Source: Anisus vortex
Taxonomy: Eukaryota; Mollusca; Gastropoda; Planorbidae
Direction of reading: 5' to 3'
Assembly (NCBI GenBank): GCA_949126835.1
Contig: CASBPS010000186.1
Location: 678,701-742,700 of the forward strand
DNA length: 64,000 bases
Shown here piece after piece: positions 32,043 to 44,756 of this stretch (its first letter is position 1; every line of letters starts with the position of its first letter). A model generated the notes under the pieces. It saw nothing but the letters and a program-made list of their open reading frames with translations. It did no database searches and had not been told where the DNA came from. A program made the translations under genes and the position numbers.

Positions 32043-34095
32043 TCATATATATAAATCTCAAAAGGAATATGTATGTATGTATGTATGTACATACCGCATA
32101 ATCTTTTTAAATACTGGACATAAAAACGTGAAATTTGCTACAAATATTATTTGCGTTACGGCGGTGAACACTGTCAAGGTTTAAACAAAATTAAAATGAC
32201 CGCAGTGGTCAGTTTGGTCAAAAAACGCGAATAAAACGACATATTTTGGGTTCATGTTGAATTTGCCGTTCCAACTTTTTATAGTTTTTCGATCGATCGC
32301 GCTAAGAAAATAAGAAAAAAGGATGGCGTTGAGATTTTTTTCAGGATGACGTCATCAAAGTTTGCGCAGGGATAGCTGGTTGTCTTTTTTTTTTATGGCG
32401 TCATCGAATTTTGCGTATTCATTTTAATTAACTTCGCTTCAACCTTTGCTAATGTACTTTATGAATGAATAGAACAAAATACATTCACGTTTTAATTTGC
32501 GTCGTAATTTATAGCGGGATATTTTTAAATTGTTATAATGGGTAATGATTAATGGTTTTAATGGGTATCTTACGTTGTATCTGGCAAATAAAAAATTCCT
32601 TCACGTTTTTATTCGTGTTGTATATGTCCACAGAATAGGTATAAAACAGAATGCGCAATCGCAATTTATTTCTGTTTTGGGCAGTAATACCGACGCCATA
32701 CTAAGCTTATTTAAACGCAGCGGTCCTGGTTACACTTTATATTTATGCTTATTTAGCCTACAACGTCCTTTTCTTCAAATCTACAAGTTCGAACACCCAA
32801 AGCTAATATTTCAGGCAAAATGTGCATGAACGGTTGTGTAATAAACTACAACAATGAAAACGAAAACGACTGATTATCGAAAAAAAGAGCATGTCAAACT
32901 GCATGGCTTTCCTGACTCCATAAAGGATAAACAACAGCATAAACAACCTCATATTAACTCATTATGAATTATATGCCTATTTCTCTTCATAATTTCAAAA
33001 GTTTTTTTTTGGTTTAAAAAGTATATATATTTATGTACCGGTAGCCGCAGCAATTTAGTTACCGGTACCGAGCTACGTCTAAGCCATTTTTTTTTCAAAT
33101 CAGTACCGGGTAATAAATATTTTTACATCATATTGGCCTAATCATATAATGTTCAAAACAAAATGGGTAATTAAGTCAAATTTATATAAAAGTAAGCCTA
33201 TAATGAAAGATAATGTAGGCCCTATATATATTGTATATATTTATGGCAGACGTAGATATCCTTTCACATTTTACTATAGTAGCGTCTCTAGCGACCGCTG
33301 CATTGCGGAAAATGGTAACTTTTAGTGACTGCGTATATAGGGATTGTGCATTCTGTTCTATACCTATTCTTTGTATACGTCTTATAAACTTTGTAGCGGG
33401 AAATATTTCAATTGCCAGGCAATGTTTAAATTGCCGAGCTCAACGTTTTAAAGTTTTAATTTGTATCGTATACGTCTTATAAACTATGTAGCGGGAAATT
33501 TTTATATTGCCGGGCAATGTTTAAATTTACCGGACCAACTTTTAAAAGTTTTAATTCATGTCGTATACGTTGTATAAACTATGATTCATATCGGTTTCAG
33601 TTGTTATTGTTTTTCCTGTTGAATTTAAAATTTAATTCTAAGTTTGCTTTCAAAGCAACAATAAATAAATAGCAAATAACACCAACAAAAACACAAAAAA
33701 AAATCAAAAATAAATAAATATTGATCTACGAATAATGTTGTAGCAAAAAATATATCAAACAATCATTTTCGAATTAACAGTACTTTTTAAAAGACATGTG
33801 AGTTCTGTTTTACAGAAAGAGTTTAATTACCCAATAAACTCACAAAATTCGATCATAGTGGTCATACTTTGAGCAAGAAATAAAAAAAAAATATTATTAT
33901 TTGTTTTTCCTTTTTAGTTGTATATTGAATTGGTGTATAATAAAGTGTGCAAAACAAAAATAAATTTAAAAAATACTGACCACAAAAAAAAACATACTAC
34001 TTTATGTATGTTGCAAAAACAAAACTCAAAAACTATAATGTGTCAAGCATATTCTAAAAAAAGCCCGTTCGAAGAATCGGGCACATATCATCTTG
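32043..34095 (+). repeat. array unit 6, type A
   Basis: Full type A unit. The micro-ORF (start 32820) carries one extra base in the AATGAAAACGAAAACGACTGA region and stops early. The 3' hairpin is type A and the terminal word is CATCTTG instead of CGGCTTG. Confidence 0.88.
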
Positions 34096-34960
34096 TATTG
34101 TATATTTATGGCAGACGTAGATATCATTTCTCATTTTACTATAGTAGCGTCACTAGCGACCGCTGCATTGCGGAAAATGGTAACTTTTAGTGACTGCGTA
34201 TATAGGGATTGTGCATTCTGTTCTATACCTATTCTGTGTATACGTCTTATAAACTTTGTAGCGGGAAATTTTTCAATTGCCAGGCAATGTTTAAATTGCC
34301 GAGCTCAACGTTTTAAAGTTTTAATTTGTATCGTATACGTCTTATAAACTATATAGCGGGAAATTTTTATATTGCCGGGCAATGTTTAAATTTGCCGGAC
34401 CAACTTTTTAAAGTTTTAATTCATGTCGTATACGTTGTATAAACTATGATTCATATCGGTTTCAGTTGTTATTGTTTTTCCTGTTGAATTTAAAATTTAA
34501 TTCTAAGTTTGCTTCCAAAGCAACAAAAAAAATAAATAGCAAATAACACCAACAAAAAAAGCAAAAAAAAAATAAAAAAAATATTGATCTAAGACTAATG
34601 TTGTAGCAAAAAAATATATCAAACAATAATTTTCGAATTAACAGTACTTTTTAAAAGACATGTGAGTTCTGTTTTACAGAAAGAGTTTAATTACCCAATA
34701 AACTCACAAAATTCGATCATAGTGGTCATACTTTGAGCAAGAAATAAAAACAAATTATTATTATTTGTTTTTCCTTTTTAGTTGTATATTGAATTGGTGT
34801 ATAATAAAGTGTGCAAAACAAAAAAAAAATTAAAAAATACTGACCACAAAAAAAAACATACTACTTTATGTATGTTGCAAAAACAAAACTAAAAAACTAT
34901 AATGTGTCAAGCATATTCTAAAAAAAAGCCCGTTCGAAGAATCGGGCACATAACGGCTTG
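34096..34960 (+). repeat. array unit 6b, headless type A 3' fragment
   Basis: Directly after the end of unit 6 the sequence continues with the A body at TATTGTATATTTATGGCAGA, without head or 5' half, and ends with a complete A hairpin and CGGCTTG. It breaks the strict head-to-tail pattern. Confidence 0.85.
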
Positions 34961-36326
34961 TCATATCATATCATATCATATCATATATATATATAAATCT
35001 CAAAAGGAATATGTATGTATGTATGTATGTATGTGGCTGGCTGGGTATGTACATACCGCATAATCTTTTTAAATACTGGACATAAAAACGTGAAATTTGC
35101 TACAAAAATTCTTTGCGTTACGGCGGTGAACACTGTCAAGGTTTTAAAAAAAATAAAATGACCGCAGTGGTCAGTTTGGTCAAAAAACGCGAAAAAAACG
35201 ACATATTTTGGGTTCATGTTAAAATTGCCGTTCCAACTTTTTATCGTTTTTTCATCGATCGCGCTAAAAAAATAAAAAAAAGGATGGCGTTGAGATTTTT
35301 TTTAGGATGACGTCATCAAAGTTTGCGCAGAGATAGCTAGCCGGCTTTTCGTTATGACGTCATCAAATTTTGCGTATTCATTTAAAATTAACTTTGCTTC
35401 AATGTTTGCTAATGTATTTTATGAATGAATAGAACAAAATATATTCACGTTTTTATTCGTGTCGTATACGAAATATAAACTTTGTAGTTGTTGCGTGCAA
35501 TCTCATTATAACTGCTTGAGTAGTAAGAGTGTATGTAAACATAACTTTTAGCTTTTTCAATTCGTTTGAAGCGGGCGTATACGCATTAAAATCTTTCTAG
35601 CGGGAAATATTTCACGTTTCAATTCGTTTCTAGCGGGAAATATTTCACGTTTCAGTTCGTTTCGGTTGTAGCGGGCGTACAAAATGTCATTCACATTTAA
35701 ATTTGTGACGTATACATCGATAAACTTTTTAACGGGCAGGGTTTTATTAATTGCCGTATATATTAACTTTGTAGCGGGCAATCTCATTATAACTCCATGG
35801 GTAGATAAAGTGTATGTAAAATATAATTACATTTAACACAATTTTTTTTTTTTAAAGTTTCTTCTTTGTTTCTTATTGGTTTCATTTGTTATTGTTTTAC
35901 ATGTTGAATAGAAAAATTAATTCTAAGTTTGCTTCCAAAGCAACAATAAAAAAATAAATAGCAAATAACAAAAACAACACAACATAGGTCTGCGACTTAA
36001 TGTTTGTTGTAAAAAAAAATATCAAACAATCATTTTTTTAAAAATAAAAGTACTGTCGATTGTTCTTTATCAATGAATAGAACAAAATATATTCACGTTT
36101 TAATTTGCGTCGTAATTTATAGCGGGCATTTTTTTAACTGTTATAATGGGTAATGGGTAATGATTTTAACGGGTAATTTATGTTGTAGCGGGCAAATAAA
36201 AAATTACCTCACGTTTAAATTCGTGTCGTAGGTCATGCGGGCAATCTCATTATAACTGCCTGAGTAGTAAGAGTGTATGTAAACATAACTTTTAGCCGGT
36301 TCGGAGGACCGGGCACATAACGGCTT
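34961..36326 (+). repeat. array unit 7, type C
   Basis: About 1.37 kb. It starts with CATAT repeats, then the shared head, A-like 5' body, then C-specific sequence (GTCGTATACGAAATATAAAC, AAGCGGGCGTATACGCATTA, doubled GCGGGAAATATTTCACGTTT). It has no minisatellite and ends with the B hairpin. Confidence 0.88.
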
Positions 36327-38318
36327 GTATATATATAAATCTCAAAAGGAATATGTATGTATGTGGCTGGCTGGCTGGCTGGCTGGCTGGGTATGTACAT
36401 ACCGCATAATCTTTTTAAATACTGGACATAAAAACGTGAAATTTGCTACAAATATTCTTTGCGTTACGGCGGTGAACACTGTCAAAGTTTTAAAAAAATA
36501 AAATGACCGCAGTGGTCAGTTTGGTCAAAAAACGCGAAAAAAACGACATATTTTGGGTTCATGTTAAAATTGCCGTTCCAACTTTTTATAGTTTTTCGAT
36601 CGATCGCGCTAAAAAAATACAAAAAAGGATGGCGTTGAGATTTTTTTCAGGATGACGTCATCAAAGTTTGCGCAGAGATAGCTAGCCGGCTTTTCGTTAT
36701 GACGTCATCAAATTTTGCGTATTCATTTAAAATTAACTTTGCTTCAACCTTTGCTAATGTACTTTATGAATGAATAGAACAAAATATATTCACGTTTTAA
36801 TTCGTGTCGTATACGAAATATAAACTTTGTAGTTGTTGCGTGCAATCTCATTATAACTGCTTGAGTAGTAAGAGTGTATGTAAACATAACTTTTAGCTTT
36901 TTCAATTCGTTTGAAGCGGGCGTATACGCATTAAAATCTTTCTAGCGGGAAATATTTCACGTTTCAATTCGTTTCTAGCGGGAAATATTTCACGTTTCAG
37001 TTTGTTTCGGTTGTAGCGGGCGTACAAAATGTCATTCACATTTAAATTTGTGACGTATACATCGATAAACTTTTTAACGGGCAGGGTTTTATTAATTGCC
37101 GTATATATTAACTGTGTAGCGGGCAATCTCATTATAACTCCATGGGTAGATAAAGTGTATGTAAAATATCATTATGCGATTACATTGATTTTCTTAATCT
37201 ATCACTACTTTAATACTTTACACTGTGAATACATGACTTAAAGCTAATTAATAATTTAAAACTTTACAAACATAGGACAAAGCAAATAGATATAGTATTT
37301 TTTTTTCTGTTTCGGAAAGTAATACCGACGCCTTATTAAGCATATTTAAACGCAGTGGTCCTGGTTACACTCTATATTTAAGCTTATAATTATATGGCGT
37401 CATCAAATTTTGCGTATTTATGCGTTTAAGAAGTTGTTTTAATTTGCGTCGTAATTTGTAGAATGCAATATTTAAATGGAAGACTATTGTTTATAAATCC
37501 ATGGGTTATTTTATCCAGTTCCGAGAACTGGGCACCTTTAGGCTTATCGCCTTGGTAACGGCCATTGTTTAAATTACCGGGCAATGTTTAAATTACCGGG
37601 CAATGTTTAAATTACCGGGCAATGTTTAAATTACCGGGCAATGTTTAAATTACCGGGCAATGTTTATAATACCGGGCAATGTTTAAATTACCGGGCAATG
37701 TTTAAATTACCGGGCAATGTTTAAATTACCGGGCAATGTTTAAATTACCGGGCAATGTTTATATAACCGGGCAATGTTTAATTTGCCGGGCAATGTTCGA
37801 ATTGCCGGAACTAACTTTTTAAAGTTTTAATTCGTGTCGTATACGTTTTATAAACATTATTTCATATGGGTTTCATTTGTTATTGTTTTACATGTTGAAT
37901 AGAAAATTTAATTCTAAGTTTGCTTCCAAAGCTACAATAAATAAATAAATAGCAAATAAACAAAAACAACACAACATAGGTCTGCGACTTAATGTTTGTC
38001 GTAAAAAAATATATCAAACAATCATTAAAAAAAAATAAAAGTACTGTCGAATGTTCTTTATCAATGAATAGAACAAAATATATTCATGTTTTAATTTGCG
38101 TCGTATTTTATAGCGGGCAATTTTGTAATTGTTATAATGGGTGATGAGTAATGATTTTAACGGGTAATTCATGTTGTAGCGGGCAAATAAAAAATTACCT
38201 CACGTTTAAATTCGTGTCGTAGGTCATGCAGGCAATCTCATTATAACTGCCTGAGTAGTTAGAGTGTATGTAAACATAACTTTTAGCCGGTTCGGAGGAC
38301 CGGGCACATAACGGCTTG
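36327..38318 (+). repeat. array unit 8, C/B hybrid
   Basis: The 5' half matches unit 7 (type C) up to about 37170. It then passes into the B body at GATTTTCTTAATCTATCACT, with minisatellite and B hairpin. Confidence 0.85.
37563..37808 (+). repeat. 19-bp minisatellite in unit 8, about 13 copies
   Basis: Mostly the TTTAAATTA variant with a single TTTATAATA copy. Confidence 0.95.
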
Positions 38319-39885
38319 TATATATATAAATCTCAAAAGGAATATGTATGTGGCTGGCTGGGTATGTACATACCGCATAATCTTTTTAAATACTGGACAT
38401 AAAAACGTGAAATTTGCTACAAATATTCTTTGCGTTACGGCGGTGAACACTGTCAAGGTTTTAAAAAAATTTAAAAGACCGCAGTGGTCAGTTTGGTCAA
38501 AAAACGCGAAAAAAACACAACTTTTGATTCACATTGTCTTTGCCAGTACAACTTTTTATAGTTTTTCGTCACAAAGTTAGAAAAAAAAGGATGCGCTGAG
38601 ATTATTTTTATGACGTCATCAAAGTTTGCGCATGAATTTTTTAGCAATGAAGGGACATTTTTCATTCATGTTTAAATTGACGTCATCAAACTATGTGCAT
38701 GGATTTTATTATCTCAACTCAATGACGGGAACAAATTTTCTTCATGTTTAAATTGTCTACGTGCCGTAAACGACATAAATTCTTTACACTACCAATACTG
38801 TAGTTGATTTTCTTAATCTATCACTACTTTAATACTTTACACTGTGAATACATGACTTAAAGCTAATTAATAATTTAAAACTTTACAAACATAGGACAAA
38901 GCAAATAGATATAAGCTTAGTATTTTTTTTTCTGTTTCGGGAAGTAATACCGACGCCTTATTAAGCTTATTTAAACGCAGTGGTCCTGGTTACACTCTAT
39001 ATTTAAGCTTATAATTATATGGCGTCATCAAATTTTGCGTATTTATGCGTTTAAGAAGTTTTTTTTTTAATTTGCGTCGTAATTTGTAGAATGCAATATT
39101 TAAATGGTTTAAGTTACCGGAAAATACTTTATCCCCGCTTAAGACTATTGCTTATAACTCCATGGGTTATTTTATCCAGTTCCGAGAACTGGGCACCTTT
39201 AGGCTTATCACCTTGGTAACGGCCATTGTTTAAATTACCTGGCAATGTTTAAATTACCGGGCAATGTTTATAATACCGGGCAATGTTTAAATTACCGGGC
39301 AATGTTTAAATTACCGGGCAATGTTTATATTACCGGGCAATGTTTAATTTGCCGGGCAATGTTCAAATTACTGGAACTAACTATTTAAAGTTTTAATTCG
39401 TGTTGAATACGTTTTATAAACATTATTTTATATGGGTTTCATTTGTTATTGTTTTACATGTTGAATAGAAAATGTAATTCTAAGTTTGCTTCCAAAGCAA
39501 CAATAAATAAATAAATAGCAAATAAACAAAAACAACACAACATAGGTCTGCGACTTAATGTTTGTCGTAAAAAAAATATATCAAACAATCATTAAAAAAA
39601 AAAAAAAGTACTGTCGAATGTTCTTAATCAATGAATAGAACAAAATATATTCATGTTTTAATTTGCGTCGTAATTTATAGCGGGCAATTTTGTAATTGTT
39701 TTAATGGGTGATGAGTAATGATTTTAACGGGTAATTCATGTTGTAGCGGGCAAATAAAAAATTACCTCACGTTTAAATTCGTGTCGTAGGTCATGCGGGC
39801 AATCTCATTATAACTGCCTGAGTAGTTAGAGTGTATGTAAACATAACTTTTAGCCGGTTCGGAGGACCGGGCACATTACGGCTTG
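38319..39885 (+). repeat. array unit 9, type B
   Basis: B unit with a short GGCT tract in the head (2 copies) and a short minisatellite, 1.57 kb in total. Confidence 0.9.
39224..39374 (+). repeat. 19-bp minisatellite in unit 9, about 7 copies
   Basis: Shortest complete minisatellite of the array; the first copy reads ACCTGGCAATG. Confidence 0.95.
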
Positions 39886-39917
39886 TATATATATAAATCT
39901 CAAAAGGAATATGTATG

Positions 39918-39948
<31 letters not shown>

Positions 39949-41644
39949 GTATGTACATACCGCATTATCTTTTTAAAAACTGGACATAAAAACGTGAAAT
40001 TTGCTACAAATATTCTTTGCGTTACGGCGGTGAACACTGTCAAGGTTTTAAAAAAATTTGAATGACCGCAGTGGTCAGTTTGGTCAAAAAACGCGAAAAA
40101 AACACAACTTTTGATTCACATTGTCTTTGCCAGTACAACTTTTTATAGTTTTTCGTCACAAAGTTAGAAAAAAAAGGATGCGCTGAGATTATTTTTATGA
40201 CGTCATCAAAGTTTGCGCATGAATTTTTTAGCAATGAAGGGACATTTTTCATTCATGTTTAAATTGACGTCATCAAACTATGTGCATGGATTTTTATCTC
40301 AACTCAATGACGGGAACAAATTTTCTTGATGTTTTAATTGCCTACGTGCCGTAAACAACATAAATTCTTTACACTACCAATACTGTAGTTGATTTTCTTA
40401 ATCTATCACTACTATTAATACTTTACACTGTGAATACATGACTTAAAGCTAATTAATAATTTAAAACTTTACAAACATAGGACAAAGCAAATAGATTTAG
40501 TTTTTTTTTTTCTGTTTCGGGAAGTAATACCGACGCCTTACTAAGCTTATTTAAACGCAGCTGTCCTGGTTACACTCTATATTTAAGCTTATAATTATAT
40601 ATCGTCATCAAATTTTGCGTATTTATGCGTTTAAGAAGGTAACAAAATTTTGTTTTAATTTGCGTCGTATTTTGTAGAATGCAATATTTAAATGGTCTAA
40701 GTTACCGGAAAATACTTTATCCCCGCTTAAGACTATTGCTTATAACTCCATGGGTTATTTTATCCAATTCCGAGAACTGGGCACCTTTAGGCTTATCGCC
40801 TTGGTAACGGCCATTGTTTAAATTACCGGGCAATGTTTAAATTACCGGGCAATGTTTATAATACCGGGCAATGTTTAAATTACCGGGCAATGTTTATAAA
40901 TACCGGGCAATGTTTAAATTACCGGGCAATGTTTAAATTACCGGGCAATGTTTAAATTACCAGGCAATGATTAATTACCGGGCAATGTTTAAATTACCGG
41001 GCAATGTTTATAATACCGGGCAATATTTAAATTACCGGGCAATGTTTAAATTACCGGGCAATGTTTAAATTACCGGACAATGTTTATATTACCGGGCAAT
41101 GTTTAATTTGCCGGGCAATGTTCAAATTGCTGGAACTAACTTTTTAAAGTTTTAATTCGTGTCGTATACGTTTTATAAACATTATTTCATATGGGTTTCA
41201 TTTGTTATCGTTTTACATGTTGAATAGAAAATTTAATTCTAAGTTTGCTTCCAAAGCAACAATAAATAAATAAATAGCAAATAAACAAAAACAACACAAC
41301 ATAGGTCTGCGACTTAATGTTTGTCGTAAAAAAAATATATCAAACAATCATTAAACAAAAATAAAAGTACTGTCGAATGTTCTTAATCAATGAATAGAAC
41401 AAAATATATTCATGTTTTAATTTGCGTCGTAATTTGTAGCGGGCAATTTTGTAATTGTTATAATGGGTGATGAGTAATGATTTTAACGGGTAATTCATGT
41501 TGTAGCGGGCAAATAAAAAATTACCTCACGTTTAAATTCGTGTCGTAGGTCATGCGGGCAATCTCATTATAACTGCCTGAGTAGTTAGAGTGTATGTAAA
41601 CATAACTTTTAGCCGGTTCGGAGGACCGGGCACATAACGGCTTG
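39886..41644 (+). repeat. array unit 10, type B
   Basis: B unit with six GGCT repeats. Small differences in the body (CGCATTATC, ATCGTCATCAAATT) mark it as a distinct copy. Confidence 0.9.
40812..41133 (+). repeat. 19-bp minisatellite in unit 10, about 17 copies
   Basis: Includes one 20-bp copy (TTTATAAATA) and a point-mutated ACCAGGCAATGATTAATT copy. Confidence 0.95.
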
Positions 41645-42636
41645 TATATATATAAATCTCAAAAGGAATATGTATGTATGTGGCTGGCTGGCTGGCTGGC
41701 TGGGTATGTACATACCGCATAATCTTTTTAAATACTGGACATAAAAACGTGAAATTTGCTACAAATATTCTTTGCGTTACGGCGGTGAACACTGTCAAGG
41801 TTTTAAAAAAATTAAAATGACCGCAGTGGTCAGTTTGGTCAAAAAACGCGAATAAAACGACACATTTTGGGTTCATGTTGAATTTGCCGTTCCAACTTTT
41901 TATAGTTTTTCGTCACAAAGTTAGAAAAAAAAAGGATGCGCTGAGATTATTTTTATGACGTCATCAATCTTTGCGCATGGATTTTATAGCAATGAAGGGA
42001 CATTTTTCATTCATGTTTAAATTGACGTCATCAAACTATGTGCATGGATTTTATTATCTCAACTCAATGACGGGAACAAATTTTCTTCATGTTTAAATTG
42101 TCTACGTGCCGTAAACAACATAAATTCTTTACACTTCCAATACTGTAGTTGATTTTCCTAATCTATCACTACTTTAATACTTTACACTGTGAATACATGA
42201 CTTAAAGCTAATTAATAATTTAAAACTTTACAAACATAGGACAAAGCAAATAGATTTAGCATTTTTTTTTTCTGTTTCGGGAAGTAATACCGACGCCTTT
42301 CTAAGCTTATTTAAACGCAATGGTCCTGGTTACACTCTATATTTAAGCTTATAATTATATGGCGTCATCAAATTTTGCGTATTTATGCGTTTAAGAAGGG
42401 AACACAATTTTGTTTTAATTTGCGTCGTAATTTGTAAAATGCAATATTTAAATGGTATAAGTTACCGGAAAATACTTTATGCCCGCTTAAGACTATTGTT
42501 TATAACTCCATGGGTTATTTTATCCAGTTCCGAGAACTGGGCACCTTTAGGCTTATCGCCTAGGTAACGGCCATTGTTTAAATTACCGGGCAATGTTTAA
42601 ATTACCGGGTAATGTTTATAATACCGAGCAATGTTT
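41645..42636 (+). repeat. array unit 11, type B, truncated in the minisatellite
   Basis: The unit breaks off after about 3 minisatellite copies (42572-42634). It is joined through TCATATCATATATATATATA to the unit 12 head. The last 0.6 kb, with the hairpin, is missing. Confidence 0.88.
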
Positions 42637-42675
42637 ATCATATCATATATATATATAAATCTCAAAAAGAATATG

Positions 42676-42706
<31 letters not shown>

Positions 42707-43196
42707 GTATGTACATACCGCATAATCTTTTTAAATACTGGACATAAAAACGTGAAATTTGCTACAAATATTCTTTGCGTTACGGCGGTGAACACTGTCA
42801 AGGTTTTAAAAAAATTAAAATGACCGCAGTGGTCAGTTTGGTCAAAAAACGCGAATAAAACGAAATATTTTGGGTTCATGTTGAATTTGCCGTTCCAACT
42901 TTTTATAGTTTTTCGATCGATCGCGCTAAGAAAATAAAAAAAAAGATGGCGTTGAGATTTTTTTCAGGATGACGTCATCAAAGTTTGCGCAGGGATAGCT
43001 GGTTGTCTTTTTTTTTATGGCGTCATCGAATTTTGCGTATTCATTTTAATTAACTTCGCTTCAACCTTTTGCTAATGTACTTTATGAATGAATAGAACAA
43101 AATATATACACGTTTTAATTTGCGTCGTAATTTATAGCGGGATATTTTTAAATTGTTATAATGGGTAATGATTAATGGTTTTAATGGGTATCTTAC

Positions 43197-43560
43197 TGTG
43201 ACCGTTATTTTGTAGATATTATGTTAACAACTCTCAGGGAGATCACATTATACAATAATAATCAATGAACAAACTGCCGGCTTTTAGTAGAAATGAGAAC
43301 TCAATATTTAATGCAATTTATGTACAAGATGAATTCAAATACATCACAGTTTATATAGCCTAGTCTAAAACACGTCTTTCCACTACCAAATTCTTAGGTC
43401 GTCTGTCTTTATCTTCAAATGTACGCTACGTTCAATCTAACTCCCACGTCATTGTTTTTATCGTAAAACGTCACTCGTTTATTCTGTACATTAACACCGG
43501 GTTAGAGATTATACAAATTATGTCCCACCAAAATAACTATATATATTTTAAATCATCACA
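43197..43560 (-). repeat. LTR of the 7.5-kb element (3' LTR in element sense)
   Basis: Plus strand begins TGTGACCGTTA and ends AATCATCACA; 364 bp; identical by inspection to 50294-50657. Confidence 0.95.
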
Positions 43561-43570
43561 TTCCCCCATC
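43561..43570 (-). promoter_or_regulatory. polypurine tract of the 7.5-kb element
   Basis: Element sense GATGGGGGAA directly before TGTGATG of the 3' LTR. It is short and contains one T. Confidence 0.6.
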
Positions 43571-43653
43571 GACCCTTTAAATTTGTCATACAAATTTCTA
43601 TATAAAAAAAAATTCTTATCTCCGTCAAATAGTCTGATAAAATATATATCTCT

Positions 43654-44016
43654 TCAATAACTAGAACTATATGAAAAATTACAATTATCCCAATTTATAT
43701 CAAAACATGTTATGCAACACAAATAACATATAACAAAACCAACGTATTCCCCAATATATGTTAACCAATAACTTTCACTAATAGGTCCATAATACATATA
43801 ATACATATAGGTCCATAAGGTTCCACAGTATATCCTGTCCTGTATTGATAGAATACACAAACCAATAGTATAAATATCATCAAATCCGAAAACATAACAG
43901 TTCATACTGGTCCATGTAATATCATTGCAACCTTCCTCTTCTGAACGTCCAACAATACATTCATTGAATATTTCATAGGTCCTTTGTAGATTATCCATCC
44001 TGTAGAGTTTCAACAC
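43654..44016 (-). CDS. 120-aa open frame downstream of pol in the 7.5-kb element, function unknown
   Basis: The frame lies between pol and the 3' LTR in the same sense as pol. The predicted product is rich in Tyr, Cys and Ile, with a hydrophobic stretch YVGFVICYLCCITCF near the C-terminus that could span a membrane. I recognise no family and no signal peptide. It might be a chance frame in an AT-rich 3' region or a small accessory/envelope-like product. Its position matches where extra genes occur in some gypsy elements. Confidence 0.3.
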   Translation of the reverse strand: MLKLYRMDNLQRTYEIFNECIVGRSEEEGCNDITWTSMNCYVFGFDDIYTIGLCILSIQDRIYCGTLWTYMYYMYYGPISESYWLTYIGEYVGFVICYLCCITCFDINWDNCNFSYSSSY

Positions 44017-44186
44017 CTTGATAAAATAGTTCCAATAATGTCACAACAATAATTACAATGCATTTACCATTTAATACTTAACCACGAGCTATCTGTCTGT
44101 AATCAATATAGTGTTGAATTGTTCATAAACCCAAAAAAAAATTTATAATGTTATCAATAATGTGTTGATCTGTTGATTCCTCCATA

Positions 44187-44485
44187 TGTTGATGACATGA
44201 CCTTCATTCTGCGTTGACAATGTAAATGTACCTTAATCATGCAACGACATGACCTTGATTCTATGTTGATTATGTCAATATACCTTGATATAGCGATGAC
44301 ATGACCTCGATTCCATGTTGATAATGTCAATATACCTTGATATAGCGATGACAAGACCTCGATTCCATGTTGATAATGTCAATATACCTTGATATAGCGA
44401 TGACAAGACCTCGATTCCATGTTGATAATGTCAATATACCCTGATATAGCGATGACAAGACCTCGATTCCATGTCAGCACCATAA
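44187..44485. repeat. 52-bp minisatellite inside the 7.5-kb element, about 5.7 copies
   Basis: TAGCGATGAC recurs at 44291, 44343, 44395 and 44447, exactly 52 bp apart, with two more diverged copies to the left. It lies in the untranslated part between pol and the 120-codon frame. Confidence 0.93.
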
Positions 44486-44756
44486 ATGTACTCTTCATAT
44501 GATGTCTTCATGGTTGCGTTTGATATGGTGTCCATAAAAACCGTTCACGATAATGTGAGGACGTGATAGAACATCTCTCACTTACAAATGGTACGTTGTG
44601 TTTGAATCACCGTGCTTCAGTTGTAGAACCATTTCTCATCCAGAACCTTTGGAAAAAATCAATATTTCATTAACACCGTATCTATACTTTATATTTACAT
44701 GAAAAATAATTTTTAACCGCGTTTCAAACTGGTGATTACGTATCAAACAACACACC

